The notes under the pieces were generated by a model. That model saw nothing but the letters and a program-made list of their open reading frames with translations, was not told the DNA's origin and ran no database searches. The translations under genes and the position numbers were made by a program. Positions 39,003 to 50,090 of a stretch of DNA of 63,533 bases are shown here, one piece after another (positions within the stretch are counted from its first letter, which is position 1; each line of letters starts with the position of its first letter). The stretch lies in the NCBI GenBank assembly GCA_003216715.1, contig QCIK01000004.1, positions 1-63,533 on the forward strand, written 5' to 3'. This stretch comes from Prochlorococcus sp. AG-402-L09 (GTDB lineage Bacteria; Cyanobacteriota; Cyanobacteriia; PCC-6307; Cyanobiaceae).

Positions 39003-39455
39003 TCACAATCTAAATCCCATTGTTTTGATACCATTTGGATCTAACAAAAATCCATTTGCTTTTAATGCTTGAAGTGAAATATTAGGTGCAGCAACAGAAA
39101 TGCTACAACCTGGTAACTCACGTCTAATAATTTCAATTGCTTTAAAAACTACAATAGACATATATTTTTCTTGTTGATCGCCGGGCTCCGCTACCAAATC
39201 CCACAAATTTGCATTTAAACCTTTATCACTAGTTACGCGAACAAAACCTACAAGGCTATCAGAAGTTTTTTTTAGGAGAGTTAAATAAAAATCACTACTT
39301 TTCAAGGCTAATTCCAACTTCCTTGGTTGATGAGTATCTTGATTACATCTTGATAGTAGGTTATTGATTTTTCGTACAGAAATAAGTTCACTCCTTAAAA
39401 GAACAAAGCCCTCAGGAATTTGAGGACATTTATTTGATGAATTTAATCCAAGCAT
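39003..39455 (-). CDS. GNAT-like acetyltransferase
   Basis: 150 residues. LVGFVRVTSDKGLNANLWDL looks like GNAT strands 4-5, and the C-terminal PNISLQALKANGFLLDPNGI fits the last helix-strand unit with the typical Asn...A..NGF pattern. The acetyl-CoA pyrophosphate loop is not obvious. Its stop-start spacing with ppc is one base, so they may share a transcript. Confidence 0.65.
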   Translation of the reverse strand: MLGLNSSNKCPQIPEGFVLLRSELISVRKINNLLSRCNQDTHQPRKLELALKSSDFYLTLLKKTSDSLVGFVRVTSDKGLNANLWDLVAEPGDQQEKYMSIVVFKAIEIIRRELPGCSISVAAPNISLQALKANGFLLDPNGIKTMGFRL

Positions 39456-39456
39456 G

Positions 39457-42400
39457 TCATCCTGTATTCCTCATCCCTGCAGCTATACCATTAATGGTCA
39501 ATAAGGCTCCACGCAATAATTCACTACGGCTATATGTTCGTGAACTTTGAGAAGCGTCAACACTTAAATCCTCACTAATTGGTGGTTGACGATTCTGATC
39601 TCTTAATCGTTTAAGAAGAGCAACTTGTAAAAATCCTAAGGGGACAATAGTCCTATTTCTAAGATTTACAGACAATTGCAACGCAGGATCTGCACTTAAT
39701 AATTTTGATTTATCAGTAATTTCTAGAATTAATTTCTTCGTCAAACTATATTCTTTAGAAATAATTTCAAAAATACGAGCAAAAGCATCTCTATTTTCAT
39801 TGCCACCTAAACTTACCATGTAATGATGGGCGACCTCCAAATCAACTTTTGAAAGTGTCATCTCTACTTTAGATATCAACATTCTAAAGAATGGCCATCT
39901 CTGATTCAACATTCGCAACATCTCCATCTGGTCGGGGTCTATCTTCAGTTCAGTAGCTAAAGCGGTACCAACCCCAAACCAACTTGGCAAAAGGAAACGA
40001 CTCTGAGTCCAACCAAAGACCCATGGGATAGCACGAAGACTTGATAAATCTTTGGCACCACTTTTTCTTCGAGCAGGACGACTAGAAATTTGTAACTTAC
40101 TGATCTCCTCTATTGGAGTCACTACTTGAAAAAATTGAACCAATTCGGGATTATCATGTACTAGAGCTCGGTAGTGCTCCCTTGAACGAGCTGCAAGCCT
40201 AGTCATGAATTCATTCCAACTAGGCGTAGCATCTAGTTTATTGGTAACTAAGCTATTCTGGAGAACAGCTGTAGTTACAGTTTCAAGATTATAAAGAGCT
40301 AATTCTGGAAGACTATATTTTGATGCAAGAACCTCCCCTTGCTCTGTGATCTTTATCCGGCCTTGAAGAGTACCACTCGGTTGAGCCAATATTGCTTGAT
40401 AGGCTGGACCGCCACCCCTGCCTACAGACCCTCCTCTCCCATGAAAAATACGTAATGCTATTCCTTGTCTACTAGCAAGATCTTGGAGTGCTATTTGGGC
40501 CTTATGGATTTCCCAATTACTTGAAAGGAAACCGGAATCCTTATTGCTATCAGAATATCCGAGCATAAGTTCCTGCAGTGGTTGAATTTTCTCCCCTACT
40601 CGTGGAAGTAATTCACGATAAATATCTGTCTGGAGTAATGACTCCATTACTGAAGGAGCACGTTGCAAATCCTCAACCGTTTCAAATAATGGAACAACGA
40701 GAAAATCAGCAGCCCCTAAAGTGGGATCAATCAACCCTGACTCTTTAGCTAAAAGAAGAACTTCTAATAAATCTGATGCTGTATGACTCATTGAAATCAC
40801 ATACGAGCGACATATACGAGTGCCAAATTCTTTCTGAAGCCTATGGAGCATATGAAAAACTGAGATAGTTTCTTGAGTACTTTTAGACCACTCAAATGCA
40901 GGTGGAATCAGTGGTCTACGAGTTTGCAATTCCTTCATTAACCACTTAACACGGTTTTTTTCATCCATTTCTCCATATGATTCAGGTAAATCTAAATAGC
41001 GCGTAAGTTCGTCCAAAGCATCGCTGTGTCTTGTACTTTCTTGCCTAATATCTAAGCTGGCCAAAGAAAAGCCAAAGATATGAACTTGATTCAACAAAGT
41101 ATCCAGAGGTTCGCAACTGAGATCTGTACTAACTAGACTATTTCTAATAAGCTCTAATTCATTCTTGAATTCTTCTACAGATCTATAGTGGAGAAACTCA
41201 TCAAAACTATTATTTGTAGACATTAAAGGCTTTCCTTCTGGAGAGAATTGCCATCCAGCATCAGCCAACTGCTTATTACGTAGTTGAGTAAGTCTTAGCC
41301 TCTCTAATGTATAGCTAAGTTTCAGGCGATAAGGTTCTAGACGATATCTAGCAGCCCTTTCCTCATAGACTTCAGGGAAACGAACTCTGTCCATTTCTAA
41401 TGACTCTAGCAAAGGGGAACTTACTTGACTCCATTGCATAGATATACTCAGTTGGTCTCTTAACTCTTGAACTGATGCAAGATACCTATCCAACATTAAT
41501 TGTCTTTGATAACAGGCTGTTCTCCATGTGATTTCAGGGGTTACGGACGGGTTTCCATCACGATCTGAACCTACCCATGACCCAAATGTACAAAAAGCTT
41601 CATTAGGAATCTCTACGTCTGGATAACTTGAAGCGAGTGCAGTAGTCAGTCTCCTTCTTAATTGAGGCATAGCATCAAACAAAACCTGCTGAAAATAATG
41701 AAGCGCATAGTCAACCTCATCAAGAACAGTTGGTTTGAATTGATGAAGTTCATCAGTTCTCCACCAAAGTCTGATCTCTTCCTCTAATTGCAACCTAAAT
41801 ATTTCCTTCTCAGATTCAGAAATTGAATTATTAGATTGAAGTTGTTGTAAAAGAGTGGCTACTCTACGTTGCTTGTGACGAACAGTGTGTCTAACTATTT
41901 CAGTTGGATGAGCTGTGAAAACAAGACGAATATCCATTTCCCTCATCAAAGCATCAAGCTGAGCTGGAGGAACATTCAAACGACGTAATCGCTCAAATAA
42001 TTGTCTAAAAGTTGCTGGCGCAGTCTGACTCGCTAATGCAGGAGCAAATGGATCTATTTTGTCATTACTATTCTCAAGCTTCCCTTTTTTCATACTGTCT
42101 AAATAACTATCTTCTTCTATACGTTGCTCAAGAATATTTACTAGCTGAAAATAAAGTGAAAAAGCCCTCGCCGCAGATATCGCCTCTGCCAAGTCCATTT
42201 CTGTAATCAATTGGACAATGGCTTGCGAGGAATTATCTTGCTTTGACTTACTTGGGTCACTTAATTGTTTTAAACGCAATAATCTCTCTGTTTGATCAGG
42301 TGGACATTCACTTTTGAGAACTGTTTTCCAAAGATCTTCAACAAGTTCAAGCCTTTGCTGCAATAAATATCCGGGATCTTGATCCTCGACACTTACTGTC

Positions 42401-42477
42401 GAGTGATTAGAGATATTTTCGTTAGGAGAATTTTTCAACATAAATGTATTATGAGGCAGTTCCACCGACTTAGTCAC
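39457..42477 (-). CDS. ppc: Phosphoenolpyruvate carboxylase
   Basis: 1006 residues from a GTG overlapping the gshA stop; an internal ATG 12 codons in is possible. The catalytic [20 protein letters not shown], the [19 protein letters not shown] glycine loop, [20 protein letters not shown] and the C-terminal [11 protein letters not shown] are all present. The enzyme adds bicarbonate to PEP, supplying oxaloacetate for amino acids. Confidence 0.97.
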   Translation of the reverse strand: MTKSVELPHNTFMLKNSPNENISNHSTVSVEDQDPGYLLQQRLELVEDLWKTVLKSECPPDQTERLLRLKQLSDPSKSKQDNSSQAIVQLITEMDLAEAISAARAFSLYFQLVNILEQRIEEDSYLDSMKKGKLENSNDKIDPFAPALASQTAPATFRQLFERLRRLNVPPAQLDALMREMDIRLVFTAHPTEIVRHTVRHKQRRVATLLQQLQSNNSISESEKEIFRLQLEEEIRLWWRTDELHQFKPTVLDEVDYALHYFQQVLFDAMPQLRRRLTTALASSYPDVEIPNEAFCTFGSWVGSDRDGNPSVTPEITWRTACYQRQLMLDRYLASVQELRDQLSISMQWSQVSSPLLESLEMDRVRFPEVYEERAARYRLEPYRLKLSYTLERLRLTQLRNKQLADAGWQFSPEGKPLMSTNNSFDEFLHYRSVEEFKNELELIRNSLVSTDLSCEPLDTLLNQVHIFGFSLASLDIRQESTRHSDALDELTRYLDLPESYGEMDEKNRVKWLMKELQTRRPLIPPAFEWSKSTQETISVFHMLHRLQKEFGTRICRSYVISMSHTASDLLEVLLLAKESGLIDPTLGAADFLVVPLFETVEDLQRAPSVMESLLQTDIYRELLPRVGEKIQPLQELMLGYSDSNKDSGFLSSNWEIHKAQIALQDLASRQGIALRIFHGRGGSVGRGGGPAYQAILAQPSGTLQGRIKITEQGEVLASKYSLPELALYNLETVTTAVLQNSLVTNKLDATPSWNEFMTRLAARSREHYRALVHDNPELVQFFQVVTPIEEISKLQISSRPARRKSGAKDLSSLRAIPWVFGWTQSRFLLPSWFGVGTALATELKIDPDQMEMLRMLNQRWPFFRMLISKVEMTLSKVDLEVAHHYMVSLGGNENRDAFARIFEIISKEYSLTKKLILEITDKSKLLSADPALQLSVNLRNRTIVPLGFLQVALLKRLRDQNRQPPISEDLSVDASQSSRTYSRSELLRGALLTINGIAAGMRNTG

Positions 42478-43616
42478 TAGTAGGTTGATTTCATTTGAAG
42501 GAAATTTGTCTCTTCTTGTTCCATTTCACTTATACCTTTCTGAAGCAAAGACTGAATTGATACACCCTTAGAATATGAATCAAGCCAAATTATTGATTGA
42601 TTTCCATTTAACAAAACAGATTCTATAGGTTGAAGTAACTCAAAGATATCAAGCTCCTTAGCTAAAGGAGTGACATCTAACAGAAGTTCTTTTATCCAAT
42701 CACGGCACTGGATTTGTTTCCCATTTTTCCAATGAGATAAATTTGCATCAAGACTATATCTAGCTGCAATCAAATCATTTTCATCTGCCATTACAGCCAA
42801 TTCTTGTTGCGTTTTAGAGCTTGCTTCAATTGGATCATATTTTTTTATATTTCTTTGAAGATTAATAATTCTGAGTTCTAGTAAAGCAGTTATGGCCAAA
42901 AGCAAATCAACACTACCGACCAAATCACATATCCTTAACTCTAATCGATTTAAAATATGCGGCCTTTCTGGGCCATTGGGCCTTACTGATGTCCACAAAT
43001 GTCTTTCATTTTGCATTTTTCTCTGATCTAGTTGCTCCTGAACCCATTTCACGTAGTGTGAGTGATCCAAAAACATAGGAACATTGGCAGGAGTTTTAGG
43101 GAACTGAATCCATCTTTGAGAATGAGCCCCCGTTGCATTTCCCTCTAAAAAAGGAGAACTAGCACTTAATGCAAGAAATAATGATGCTTCACATCGAACC
43201 AAACGAAGGGCAGAAAAAAGTAAGGATAAATTTTCAATGCCTAAATTAATATGTATGCTCGCAGTTACAACATTTGTTCCATAATTTTTTTCTATAAAGG
43301 AATGATATGCGTTTTCTAAATCTGACCTTTCAAAAATTTTTGTATTTCCAAGGCTTAGTGTGCTCCCTGGAAGAATTGTCAATTTTTTGTAATCAAGCCA
43401 TTTCCTAAGTTTTTGTCTTGGTAGTAAAAGTGCATGTTTTAAAACTGCATATCTTTGATCTGGAACAGTTATATACTCAAGATTTCTTTGATCCGGTTCT
43501 TTAACAAAATCTGAGAAATCTTTAGTAATGGCAGATGCAACACCTACATTTTCACCAGCAAATGTGCCAGTAAAAAGCTCCACTTCAAAACCCTTTAAAA
43601 GCATAAAGTTGGTCAT
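42477..43616 (-). CDS. gshA: Glutamate-cysteine ligase, cyanobacterial type
   Basis: 379 residues. The N-terminal [26 protein letters not shown] and [20 protein letters not shown] are typical of the separate cyanobacterial GshA family. It catalyses the first step of glutathione synthesis. ATGA overlap with trpE upstream; one-base overlap with ppc downstream. Confidence 0.9.
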   Translation of the reverse strand: MTNFMLLKGFEVELFTGTFAGENVGVASAITKDFSDFVKEPDQRNLEYITVPDQRYAVLKHALLLPRQKLRKWLDYKKLTILPGSTLSLGNTKIFERSDLENAYHSFIEKNYGTNVVTASIHINLGIENLSLLFSALRLVRCEASLFLALSASSPFLEGNATGAHSQRWIQFPKTPANVPMFLDHSHYVKWVQEQLDQRKMQNERHLWTSVRPNGPERPHILNRLELRICDLVGSVDLLLAITALLELRIINLQRNIKKYDPIEASSKTQQELAVMADENDLIAARYSLDANLSHWKNGKQIQCRDWIKELLLDVTPLAKELDIFELLQPIESVLLNGNQSIIWLDSYSKGVSIQSLLQKGISEMEQEETNFLQMKSTY

Positions 43617-45133
43617 AAATCATGGGCTTCTAAGCAAGCTAAAGCAGTAAACATTCCTTTCGCTTTATTTAAAGTTTCTTGATACTCATTACAAGGGATG
43701 GAATCTGCAACGACCCCAGCTCCTGCTTGGACCTGTACAGTAAAATCATTTTTATTTTTCTTTCTGACAACCATAGTTCTTATAGTAATAGCTGTATTCA
43801 ATGCTCCATTTAAATCAATAGAACCATAAACGCCTGAATAAGGACCTCTACGTTGTTTTTCCAATTGATTGATTAGTTGCATAGCTCTTATTTTTGGAGC
43901 TCCACTAACAGTCCCAGCGGGGAAAGAAGCAATTAACAAATCCCAAATATCCTTTCCTATTTCTAGAGTTCCCTCTACCTCACTGACGATGTGCATTACG
44001 TGCGAATATTTTTCTATAACCATTAATTCTTTTACAGAAACACTACCTGGGGTGCAAACTCGACCTAAATCATTTCGTCCTAAATCTACTAACATCACAT
44101 GCTCCGCTCTTTCTTTAGGGTCTTTTAAAAGATCTTTTTCTAGAGTTACATCTTCCAGATTATTTTTTCCTCTTGGACGTGTACCTGCGATTGGTCTCAA
44201 ACTTGCTTGAATTCCGTTATCTGTTTGCTGAGCCTTAACCATTACCTCTGGACTAGAACCAATGAGTTGCCAATCTCCAAAGTCAAAAAATGCCATAAAG
44301 GGGGAAGGATTTACCATCCTCAGGCTTCGGTATAATTCAAAAGGTTTTTGAATCACAGTCGACTCCAATTTTTGACTAATAACTAACTGAAAAATATCAC
44401 CTTTTCTAATAAATTCTTTTGCAGATTTAACACTATCTTCAAATTCGTTTTTTGATGTATTAGCAGTCATATCAATTGATCCATTTCCTTTTTCATTCCA
44501 CCTTAAAGACTTTATAGGCTTTAAAGGTGCAGCCATCAGATCTTGAAGTTCATTGATTTGACCAAAGGCAGTTTCATAAGCATTTTCAGGAGAAACTCCA
44601 TCACTTAAATTTCCATATGCAACAGCTGTTATCAGACGTTTAACTTGATCAAAAATTAAAATTTTATCCATAAACATCCAAATACCATCAGGCAAATCTT
44701 TATCTGATAATTGATAGGTAGGTACTGAGGGCTCTATCCATTGAATTAGTTCATACCCCCACATTCCAAATAATTGTCCTAGTTGAGGCAAGCCAGACAA
44801 AGAGACAGATTTATAAGGATCGAGCATTTTTCTCAGTATTTGAATTGGACTTCCATAGAATTTTTCTTGTTTCCCATTTCTCCAGCATCTAGTCAATTCA
44901 TTACCTCTGACTGTCGCTTTCCAGAGAGGATCTGATGCCACCACACTCCACCTACCAAGAGTTTCTCCACCTTCTACGGATTCAAGCAAGACTCCTGGAG
45001 GACTATCTTGACCAACTTTAAGCCATGTTGTAAGAGGGGTTTCTAAATCTGCAGGCCAACTTTTTGCCAAGGGAATGTAGTTTGCCCCTCTTGAAGCTGA
45101 TAAAAGAAATTGTTCCTTATCTAAACTATGCAT
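43613..45133 (-). CDS. trpE: Anthranilate synthase component I
   Basis: 506 residues from ATG at 45133 (MHSLDKEQFL); a TTG at 45154 is open but unconvincing. LLESVEGGETLGRWSVVAS contains the tryptophan-binding LLES motif, so feedback inhibition is probable. RPIAGTRPRGKNNLED, DLGRNDLGRVC and GTVSGAPKIRAMQLI are chorismate-binding signatures. It forms anthranilate from chorismate with the TrpG glutaminase. Confidence 0.95.
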   Translation of the reverse strand: MHSLDKEQFLLSASRGANYIPLAKSWPADLETPLTTWLKVGQDSPPGVLLESVEGGETLGRWSVVASDPLWKATVRGNELTRCWRNGKQEKFYGSPIQILRKMLDPYKSVSLSGLPQLGQLFGMWGYELIQWIEPSVPTYQLSDKDLPDGIWMFMDKILIFDQVKRLITAVAYGNLSDGVSPENAYETAFGQINELQDLMAAPLKPIKSLRWNEKGNGSIDMTANTSKNEFEDSVKSAKEFIRKGDIFQLVISQKLESTVIQKPFELYRSLRMVNPSPFMAFFDFGDWQLIGSSPEVMVKAQQTDNGIQASLRPIAGTRPRGKNNLEDVTLEKDLLKDPKERAEHVMLVDLGRNDLGRVCTPGSVSVKELMVIEKYSHVMHIVSEVEGTLEIGKDIWDLLIASFPAGTVSGAPKIRAMQLINQLEKQRRGPYSGVYGSIDLNGALNTAITIRTMVVRKKNKNDFTVQVQAGAGVVADSIPCNEYQETLNKAKGMFTALACLEAHDL

Positions 45134-45194
45134 GACTGCATAATGGCAGCCCAATAAATATATTCAAAGGGGGCAAAAGTTAAATTTGAATCAC

Positions 45195-45620
45195 TCATGC
45201 ATCGTAAGTTCTTTTTCCGCTAAATTTCAAGCTTGCTGGATTAGGATTTTCGCCAATTCGCCTATTATTGTATCCTTCTTTTTGACGCCCTTCATTTGGC
45301 TTCTCAGAGAAAACACCATCTTTAGGGAAAAGTAATTCCCTATCTCCACCAGGATAAATTCTATATATTTTACTTGTTTCAATTCTTGGTTTAAATCCTC
45401 TCAATTGAGTATTCAAAGCAAAACACTGTTCTTTTCTAGCAAAGTACATAAGATTTTCACCCTCATGCATAACTGCTGCTCCTCCAGTGGGAAGTTCAAA
45501 GACCTCAGAAGTTTTACTTGTCCAAGTAATTGCGTATTTCTCTTCGGTTTCAGCCGAGTTTAATAGTCCACCAGTGCTACCAATGTGCTTTGGAAGTGCT
45601 CCAGGTAATACTTCAGTCAT
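45195..45620 (-). CDS. psaD: Photosystem I subunit II (PsaD)
   Basis: 141 residues. FGGSTGG-like [20 protein letters not shown] at the start, [20 protein letters not shown] in the middle, and [20 protein letters not shown] near the end are diagnostic. PsaD is the stromal subunit that docks ferredoxin on PSI. Confidence 0.97.
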   Translation of the reverse strand: MTEVLPGALPKHIGSTGGLLNSAETEEKYAITWTSKTSEVFELPTGGAAVMHEGENLMYFARKEQCFALNTQLRGFKPRIETSKIYRIYPGGDRELLFPKDGVFSEKPNEGRQKEGYNNRRIGENPNPASLKFSGKRTYDA

Positions 45621-45716
45621 GCTTTCAATTAAACTAACTTATTCTTTATATTTTTAAATTAGCACTTTATTTTGTGCCTTTTGACTCATTTCTCGTCAAC
45701 TTCACACGCGTCAACA

Positions 45717-47108
45717 TTAATCCAGCAGATCAAGTTCTTTTAATTCAGAAACAGGAAAAAATATCGTCATTCCACTATCTCTTCTATTTGTAAGGCGGCC
45801 ACCAAGACTTTTCAAAAGCCTTTGAGTTGCAGCCTGACTAAGCTGCAAATTACCTGTAGATGGATTCCAACTAAGTACTGGCCCAATTTCTTCATTAGAA
45901 ACATTTTCTGATACTCCAGAGTTATTAATTGAAGAGAACTGAGTTAAAATTTGAAGCTTTAGTCTCTGCCCTGCTGGCCTTAATTTCAAAGTTAATTCTC
46001 CACCCGTTTGCAATCCACGACTGTTGCGATCAATAAGACCGGTCAACATTAATTCAAGCCCTTCAGAATCACTTAAAACTTTAGGTAAATCCTGAGTTAT
46101 ATCAAGAATAAGTTTCAAGCCTTTTCTCTCTAGCTGATTACGCCACACGGGGGAGAGCATTGTAAGCATTTTACCTAAATCAGTTAAAGCTAAATTAGTT
46201 TTTTCAGGCTTGCTTCTTTCTAACTCAACTGCATTAAAAATCAAACCAAAACGATCAATTTGTTCTGTACATTCAATATCTATTTGTTTCAAACGGCTTT
46301 CAACAACTTTAGGTAAGTCTTGCTTCCTAAGAAGAGATTTGATTAATGTTCTTATTGTTGCCAATGGAGTTCGAATTTCATGGGTTAAAGCTTCAAGTAA
46401 AGAGATTTCACTATTTTTTGCACTTGATTTGTGGTCATTAATTATGTTATCTGGCAAAGTCTGAATATTTAAACTTGGTGCAATATCTGCAAGTCGTTGG
46501 GACAATAAAGGCCAAAATACTTTAGACAAATCATCATTTGTTTTAAGCTGTCCCATCTTTCCAAGAGCATGTCTAAGACTATTTGCTTGTTCAACATTTT
46601 CTGTATTTAATCTGTTATCTAATAGCGTCAAAAGATCACTCAATGTCTCAGGATCACTACGCATTAATAGTTTTCTCTCATGAGTTTCCCCTTCTAAAGC
46701 TAAAGCAATTTGAATTTCAGGAGTAATAACGATTAGCAGTGGATCGTTACCATCCTCCTCGAGAAGTGTCAGGCGCTCATACGCTAAAGAATCATTATGA
46801 AAATCCATCGAAACTGATTGACTAGGTGGCAACATGCCAATAGATGGATTAGTAAGGTTTAATAAATCCTTTGGTGCCCAAACCCATCCTTGAAATTTAT
46901 TGAGTAGTTTTGGTTCGTATAGTGCAGGCAAAGGGGAGGACAACCACAAACCTTGGGTAAGGTTCATTGGTAGCAAGATTTCTGATTGGAGAATATCTAG
47001 GGCTGCCCACCACATTCTTCTTACTGCTGATTCACTACAAGTTGAATGGGGGACTCCCTGAGCCATCCTTTTCTGTAAAGCTTTGATGGTTACCAGAGGT
47101 TTGCTCAC
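45717..47108 (-). CDS. Sensor histidine kinase with atypical ATP-binding domain
   Basis: 463 residues. The phospho-acceptor box LLEALTHEIRTPLATIRTLI has His at about residue 243. The N-terminal 230 residues have no clear membrane helix, so it is probably cytoplasmic. In the catalytic domain, the N-box is weak (LIDRNSRGL) and the G1/G2 glycine motifs (DxGxG, GxGxG) cannot be found; GNLQLSQAATQRLLKSLGGR stands where G2 normally does. It may be inactive or use partner kinases. No response regulator adjoins it. Confidence 0.8.
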   Translation of the reverse strand: MSKPLVTIKALQKRMAQGVPHSTCSESAVRRMWWAALDILQSEILLPMNLTQGLWLSSPLPALYEPKLLNKFQGWVWAPKDLLNLTNPSIGMLPPSQSVSMDFHNDSLAYERLTLLEEDGNDPLLIVITPEIQIALALEGETHERKLLMRSDPETLSDLLTLLDNRLNTENVEQANSLRHALGKMGQLKTNDDLSKVFWPLLSQRLADIAPSLNIQTLPDNIINDHKSSAKNSEISLLEALTHEIRTPLATIRTLIKSLLRKQDLPKVVESRLKQIDIECTEQIDRFGLIFNAVELERSKPEKTNLALTDLGKMLTMLSPVWRNQLERKGLKLILDITQDLPKVLSDSEGLELMLTGLIDRNSRGLQTGGELTLKLRPAGQRLKLQILTQFSSINNSGVSENVSNEEIGPVLSWNPSTGNLQLSQAATQRLLKSLGGRLTNRRDSGMTIFFPVSELKELDLLD

Positions 47109-47315
47109 AAGAACCTCCCGACCTTATACAAACCTTTAAATCCATTTGATCGATTAGGTTTTAAAGGATGAAAAAGCATAAAAAAGAAGAGTTAAACTCG
47201 TGAAAGTGCCTTAGCTGAATATTATTTATTCGAATTGAATTGAGGATTTCTCAATCAATCTATTTAAGAAGCCAAAAAAATTGTGTTTAAACAAATTAAT
47301 ATCAGGAGAACTAAT

Positions 47316-47480
47316 TTGTCTATCAGCGAGAATTAGAGGGACTAATCACAGCAACAGATTTCAGAAGTCAAACGTGAATATCCTAATGAACTATTTGCTT
47401 TAGCAGGAAGTGAGGATTCCTTCCTTTACATTGATGGGCAAACTTTACCTCAAGATGGTATTTCAAGGGAATCAAACTAG
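47316..47480 (+). pseudogene. Decayed small gene with two in-frame stops
   Basis: A TTG with AGGAGA upstream starts a 55-codon frame that reads MSISEN, then TAG at 47334-47336 and TAA at 47343-47345, and then a coding-looking stretch SQQISEVKREYPNELFALAG continuing EDSFLYIDGQTLPQDG up to a TAG at 47478. No start codon lies after the stops. I read it as a recently inactivated small protein gene. Family unknown. The rest of the 435-bp interval 47109-47543 shows nothing. Confidence 0.5.
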
Positions 47481-47543
47481 GTCTTGAAACTCAATTACAA
47501 CTTAATTAGCATGTTTATCAAAGACATAAGCAAAAGCTTATAA

Positions 47544-48815
47544 TTAAAGATTTTTTCTTATTGATTGTCCACGTCTAGAGACCGACAAACAAAAACCCAA
47601 ACTTATAAAATTAACAACTAATGCGGTTCTTCCATAGCTCATAAAAGGTAATGGAATCCCTGTCACTGGACCTAGGCCAATAGTCATAAATATATTGACC
47701 ATAATCTGAAAAATAAACATTGAAGCTATTCCAATAACAACCAAAGATTCAAAATCAGTACGCGCATCAGCGGATATTTTTATTAATCGAAAAATAAGAA
47801 TAAAAAATAAAAATATGACCAATAAAGTTCCCAAAAAACCTGTTTCTTCTCCAAGAGCACTAAAAATAAAATCAGTATGTTGTTCAGGTATGAATTTTAA
47901 TTTAGTTAATTGGCCTTGCATTAGGCCTGTGCCAATAAATCCACCAGATCCGATACCTATTTTACTTTGAAGCATGTGATATCCACCACCTAAAGGATCT
48001 TGACTGGGGTCAAGAAAAGTAATTAGTCGATCTCTTTGATAATCTCTTAAAACTGTTTCCCAAAACCAAGGCGTGATTTTTGCTATTAATGAATGAAAAC
48101 ATATAACTAATAATGTTAATATTTTCCGATTTGGTAAAGATTTATAAGATAAAAAACCAATTATTGGAATCCAAATAAGAAGTCCAATTTGATACAAATA
48201 TGAAAGCAATCCTGTAACTAAAGTAGCCAAAATAATAAATGCCCACTCATATGGCATTCCTGACCAATATAACATTCCCAGAAGTATTGCTCCAAAAACA
48301 AGAGATGTACCAAGATCAGGTTGTATAAAGACCAAAACCCAAGGGATAAAAGTAACTAATAATGGTTTTATTAAATGTGATAATTCAGAAAATCTTTTTC
48401 GATCCAAAATAGAAGCCAAGACAAGTATCAAATTTATTTTCGCAAACTCGGATGGTTGAATATAAAACCCAGCAAAGCCAAACCACCTTTGAGCTCCAAG
48501 GGCAGAAGTGCCACTAAAGTTTACATATAAAAGTATTAAAATAACTATAAAATATATTGGAACAATATATTTTCTTAAATTTTGCAAAGGAAACTGAGCT
48601 AATAAATAAATAATTAAAGAACCTATATAGGCAATAATTGCATGGTGAAACCAATCTGTAATTTCAAGGTTTCTTTGAGTACTTGCAATTAAGAAGGAAG
48701 ATAAATGTACTAAAATAAAAGGTACAAACCAAATCACATAATCTACATCTTTCCAAAATTTTGTGCTTCTAGCTCGCTTTAAGGTAGATATTTTATTGCG
48801 ACCAAAACCCAGCAT
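47544..48815 (-). CDS. rodA: Rod shape-determining protein RodA (SEDS glycosyltransferase)
   Basis: 423 residues, about ten helices. FIQPDLGTSLVFGAILLGML, GGGYHMLQSKIGIGSGGFIG, FIPEQHTDFIFSALGEETGF and GIPLPFMSYG are SEDS signatures; the conserved Asp in PDLGTS is the proposed catalytic one. The family polymerises peptidoglycan strands with a class B penicillin-binding protein. Confidence 0.93.
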   Translation of the reverse strand: MLGFGRNKISTLKRARSTKFWKDVDYVIWFVPFILVHLSSFLIASTQRNLEITDWFHHAIIAYIGSLIIYLLAQFPLQNLRKYIVPIYFIVILILLYVNFSGTSALGAQRWFGFAGFYIQPSEFAKINLILVLASILDRKRFSELSHLIKPLLVTFIPWVLVFIQPDLGTSLVFGAILLGMLYWSGMPYEWAFIILATLVTGLLSYLYQIGLLIWIPIIGFLSYKSLPNRKILTLLVICFHSLIAKITPWFWETVLRDYQRDRLITFLDPSQDPLGGGYHMLQSKIGIGSGGFIGTGLMQGQLTKLKFIPEQHTDFIFSALGEETGFLGTLLVIFLFFILIFRLIKISADARTDFESLVVIGIASMFIFQIMVNIFMTIGLGPVTGIPLPFMSYGRTALVVNFISLGFCLSVSRRGQSIRKNL

Positions 48816-48824
48816 TAGTTTAAA

Positions 48825-49910
48825 TCACTGATTAACAGATAATGTCTTACATAACGTTTCAGCAAGTTCTAAAAATACTTTTGCAGTTATTGACTCGCGA
48901 GATGTATGAACTACTGGTAGATCCTTAGCTGTACCAGAATAAATATCTGACTCTATTGGTATCTGAGAAAGTAAAGGGACATTATTCTCTTTGGCTAATT
49001 GATTACCTCCTCCTGAACCAAAAATCTCATATGATTTTTCTGGCTGGTCTGGAGGGATAAAATACGTCATATTTTCGATCACACCGAGTATGGGAATATT
49101 CATTTGTTTAAACATTGCTAAACCCCTTCTTGAGTCTTGAAGAGATACATTTTGTGGCGTTGTAACTATTATCACACCTGCCATAGGAACTGCCTGAGCC
49201 AAAGAAAGTTGAGCATCTCCGGTTCCAGGAGGAAGATCTACTATTAAAAAATCCCGTTCACCCCAAGTGGCTTGATATAAAAATTGTCGAATAATTCCGT
49301 TAAGCATTGGGCCACGCCAAATCACTGGCTGATTTTGATCAATTAACAATCCCATTGAAACCATTCCCATTCCGCATGTTTCAATCGGAATAATCTTTTG
49401 CTCCGCGCCCGAGCCACTGACTTCAGGAGTTATTTCGCTAACTCCAAGCATATAAGGCGTATTTGGTCCATAGATATCAGCATCAAGTAAGCCAACCTTG
49501 AAACCCTTTTGACTAAGTGCACAAGCCAAATTAACGGCAACAGTACTTTTACCGACACCACCTTTACCGCTACTTATTGCGATAACATTTTTCACGTTTG
49601 GTATTGGCGTTAATCCCTGAGATTGCCCCCCATGTCCTGCTTGACCAATAGGAGACTCATCAGATGAAGATGAATCACCTATCTCAATTTGAACTTGCTC
49701 TATATCATCCAGTGACTTAATGCTTTCCCTGATATCATTAGCTATTTGACTTCTTTGCGCTATCGCGAAATTGGGTAAGGACAGTCTTACAATAATTTTC
49801 GGAGGCTTGACTGCAACTATTTCCAGCCATCCAAGTTCTACAATAGATCGCTTACTTCCGACATCTGTGACTGAATTAAACGCTTTTAAAACCTTCTCGT
49901 TGGTTTTCAT
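48825..49910 (-). CDS. mrp: Mrp/NBP35-family ATP-binding Fe-S carrier
   Basis: 361 residues. An N-terminal DUF59-like (MIP18) domain is followed by VIAISSGKGGVGKSTVAVNL, the deviant Walker A, then GLLDADIYGPNTPYML and DFLIVDLPPGTGDAQLSLAQ. It is thought to carry or deliver Fe-S clusters. The CxxC near the C-terminus of some homologues is not present here. Confidence 0.93.
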   Translation of the reverse strand: MKTNEKVLKAFNSVTDVGSKRSIVELGWLEIVAVKPPKIIVRLSLPNFAIAQRSQIANDIRESIKSLDDIEQVQIEIGDSSSSDESPIGQAGHGGQSQGLTPIPNVKNVIAISSGKGGVGKSTVAVNLACALSQKGFKVGLLDADIYGPNTPYMLGVSEITPEVSGSGAEQKIIPIETCGMGMVSMGLLIDQNQPVIWRGPMLNGIIRQFLYQATWGERDFLIVDLPPGTGDAQLSLAQAVPMAGVIIVTTPQNVSLQDSRRGLAMFKQMNIPILGVIENMTYFIPPDQPEKSYEIFGSGGGNQLAKENNVPLLSQIPIESDIYSGTAKDLPVVHTSRESITAKVFLELAETLCKTLSVNQ

Positions 49911-50090
49911 TCTTAATTTCTATTACATCCGATGATAGTAAAAAAATCGACACATATTCCACCTCATTATCCAATGATATTGCCTTTAGTAATAAGTAAA
50001 AAATAGTCGCAATACAAACTTTTCCAATATTGGTGTGAAATTTGCATCATTTAAAAGTATTTTTTTAAAGAAAGCAAAATAAAATTAATT

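Noticed and set aside
43869-44210. 113-residue plus-strand frame inside trpE
   Set aside because: Antisense shadow of conserved chorismate-binding sequence.
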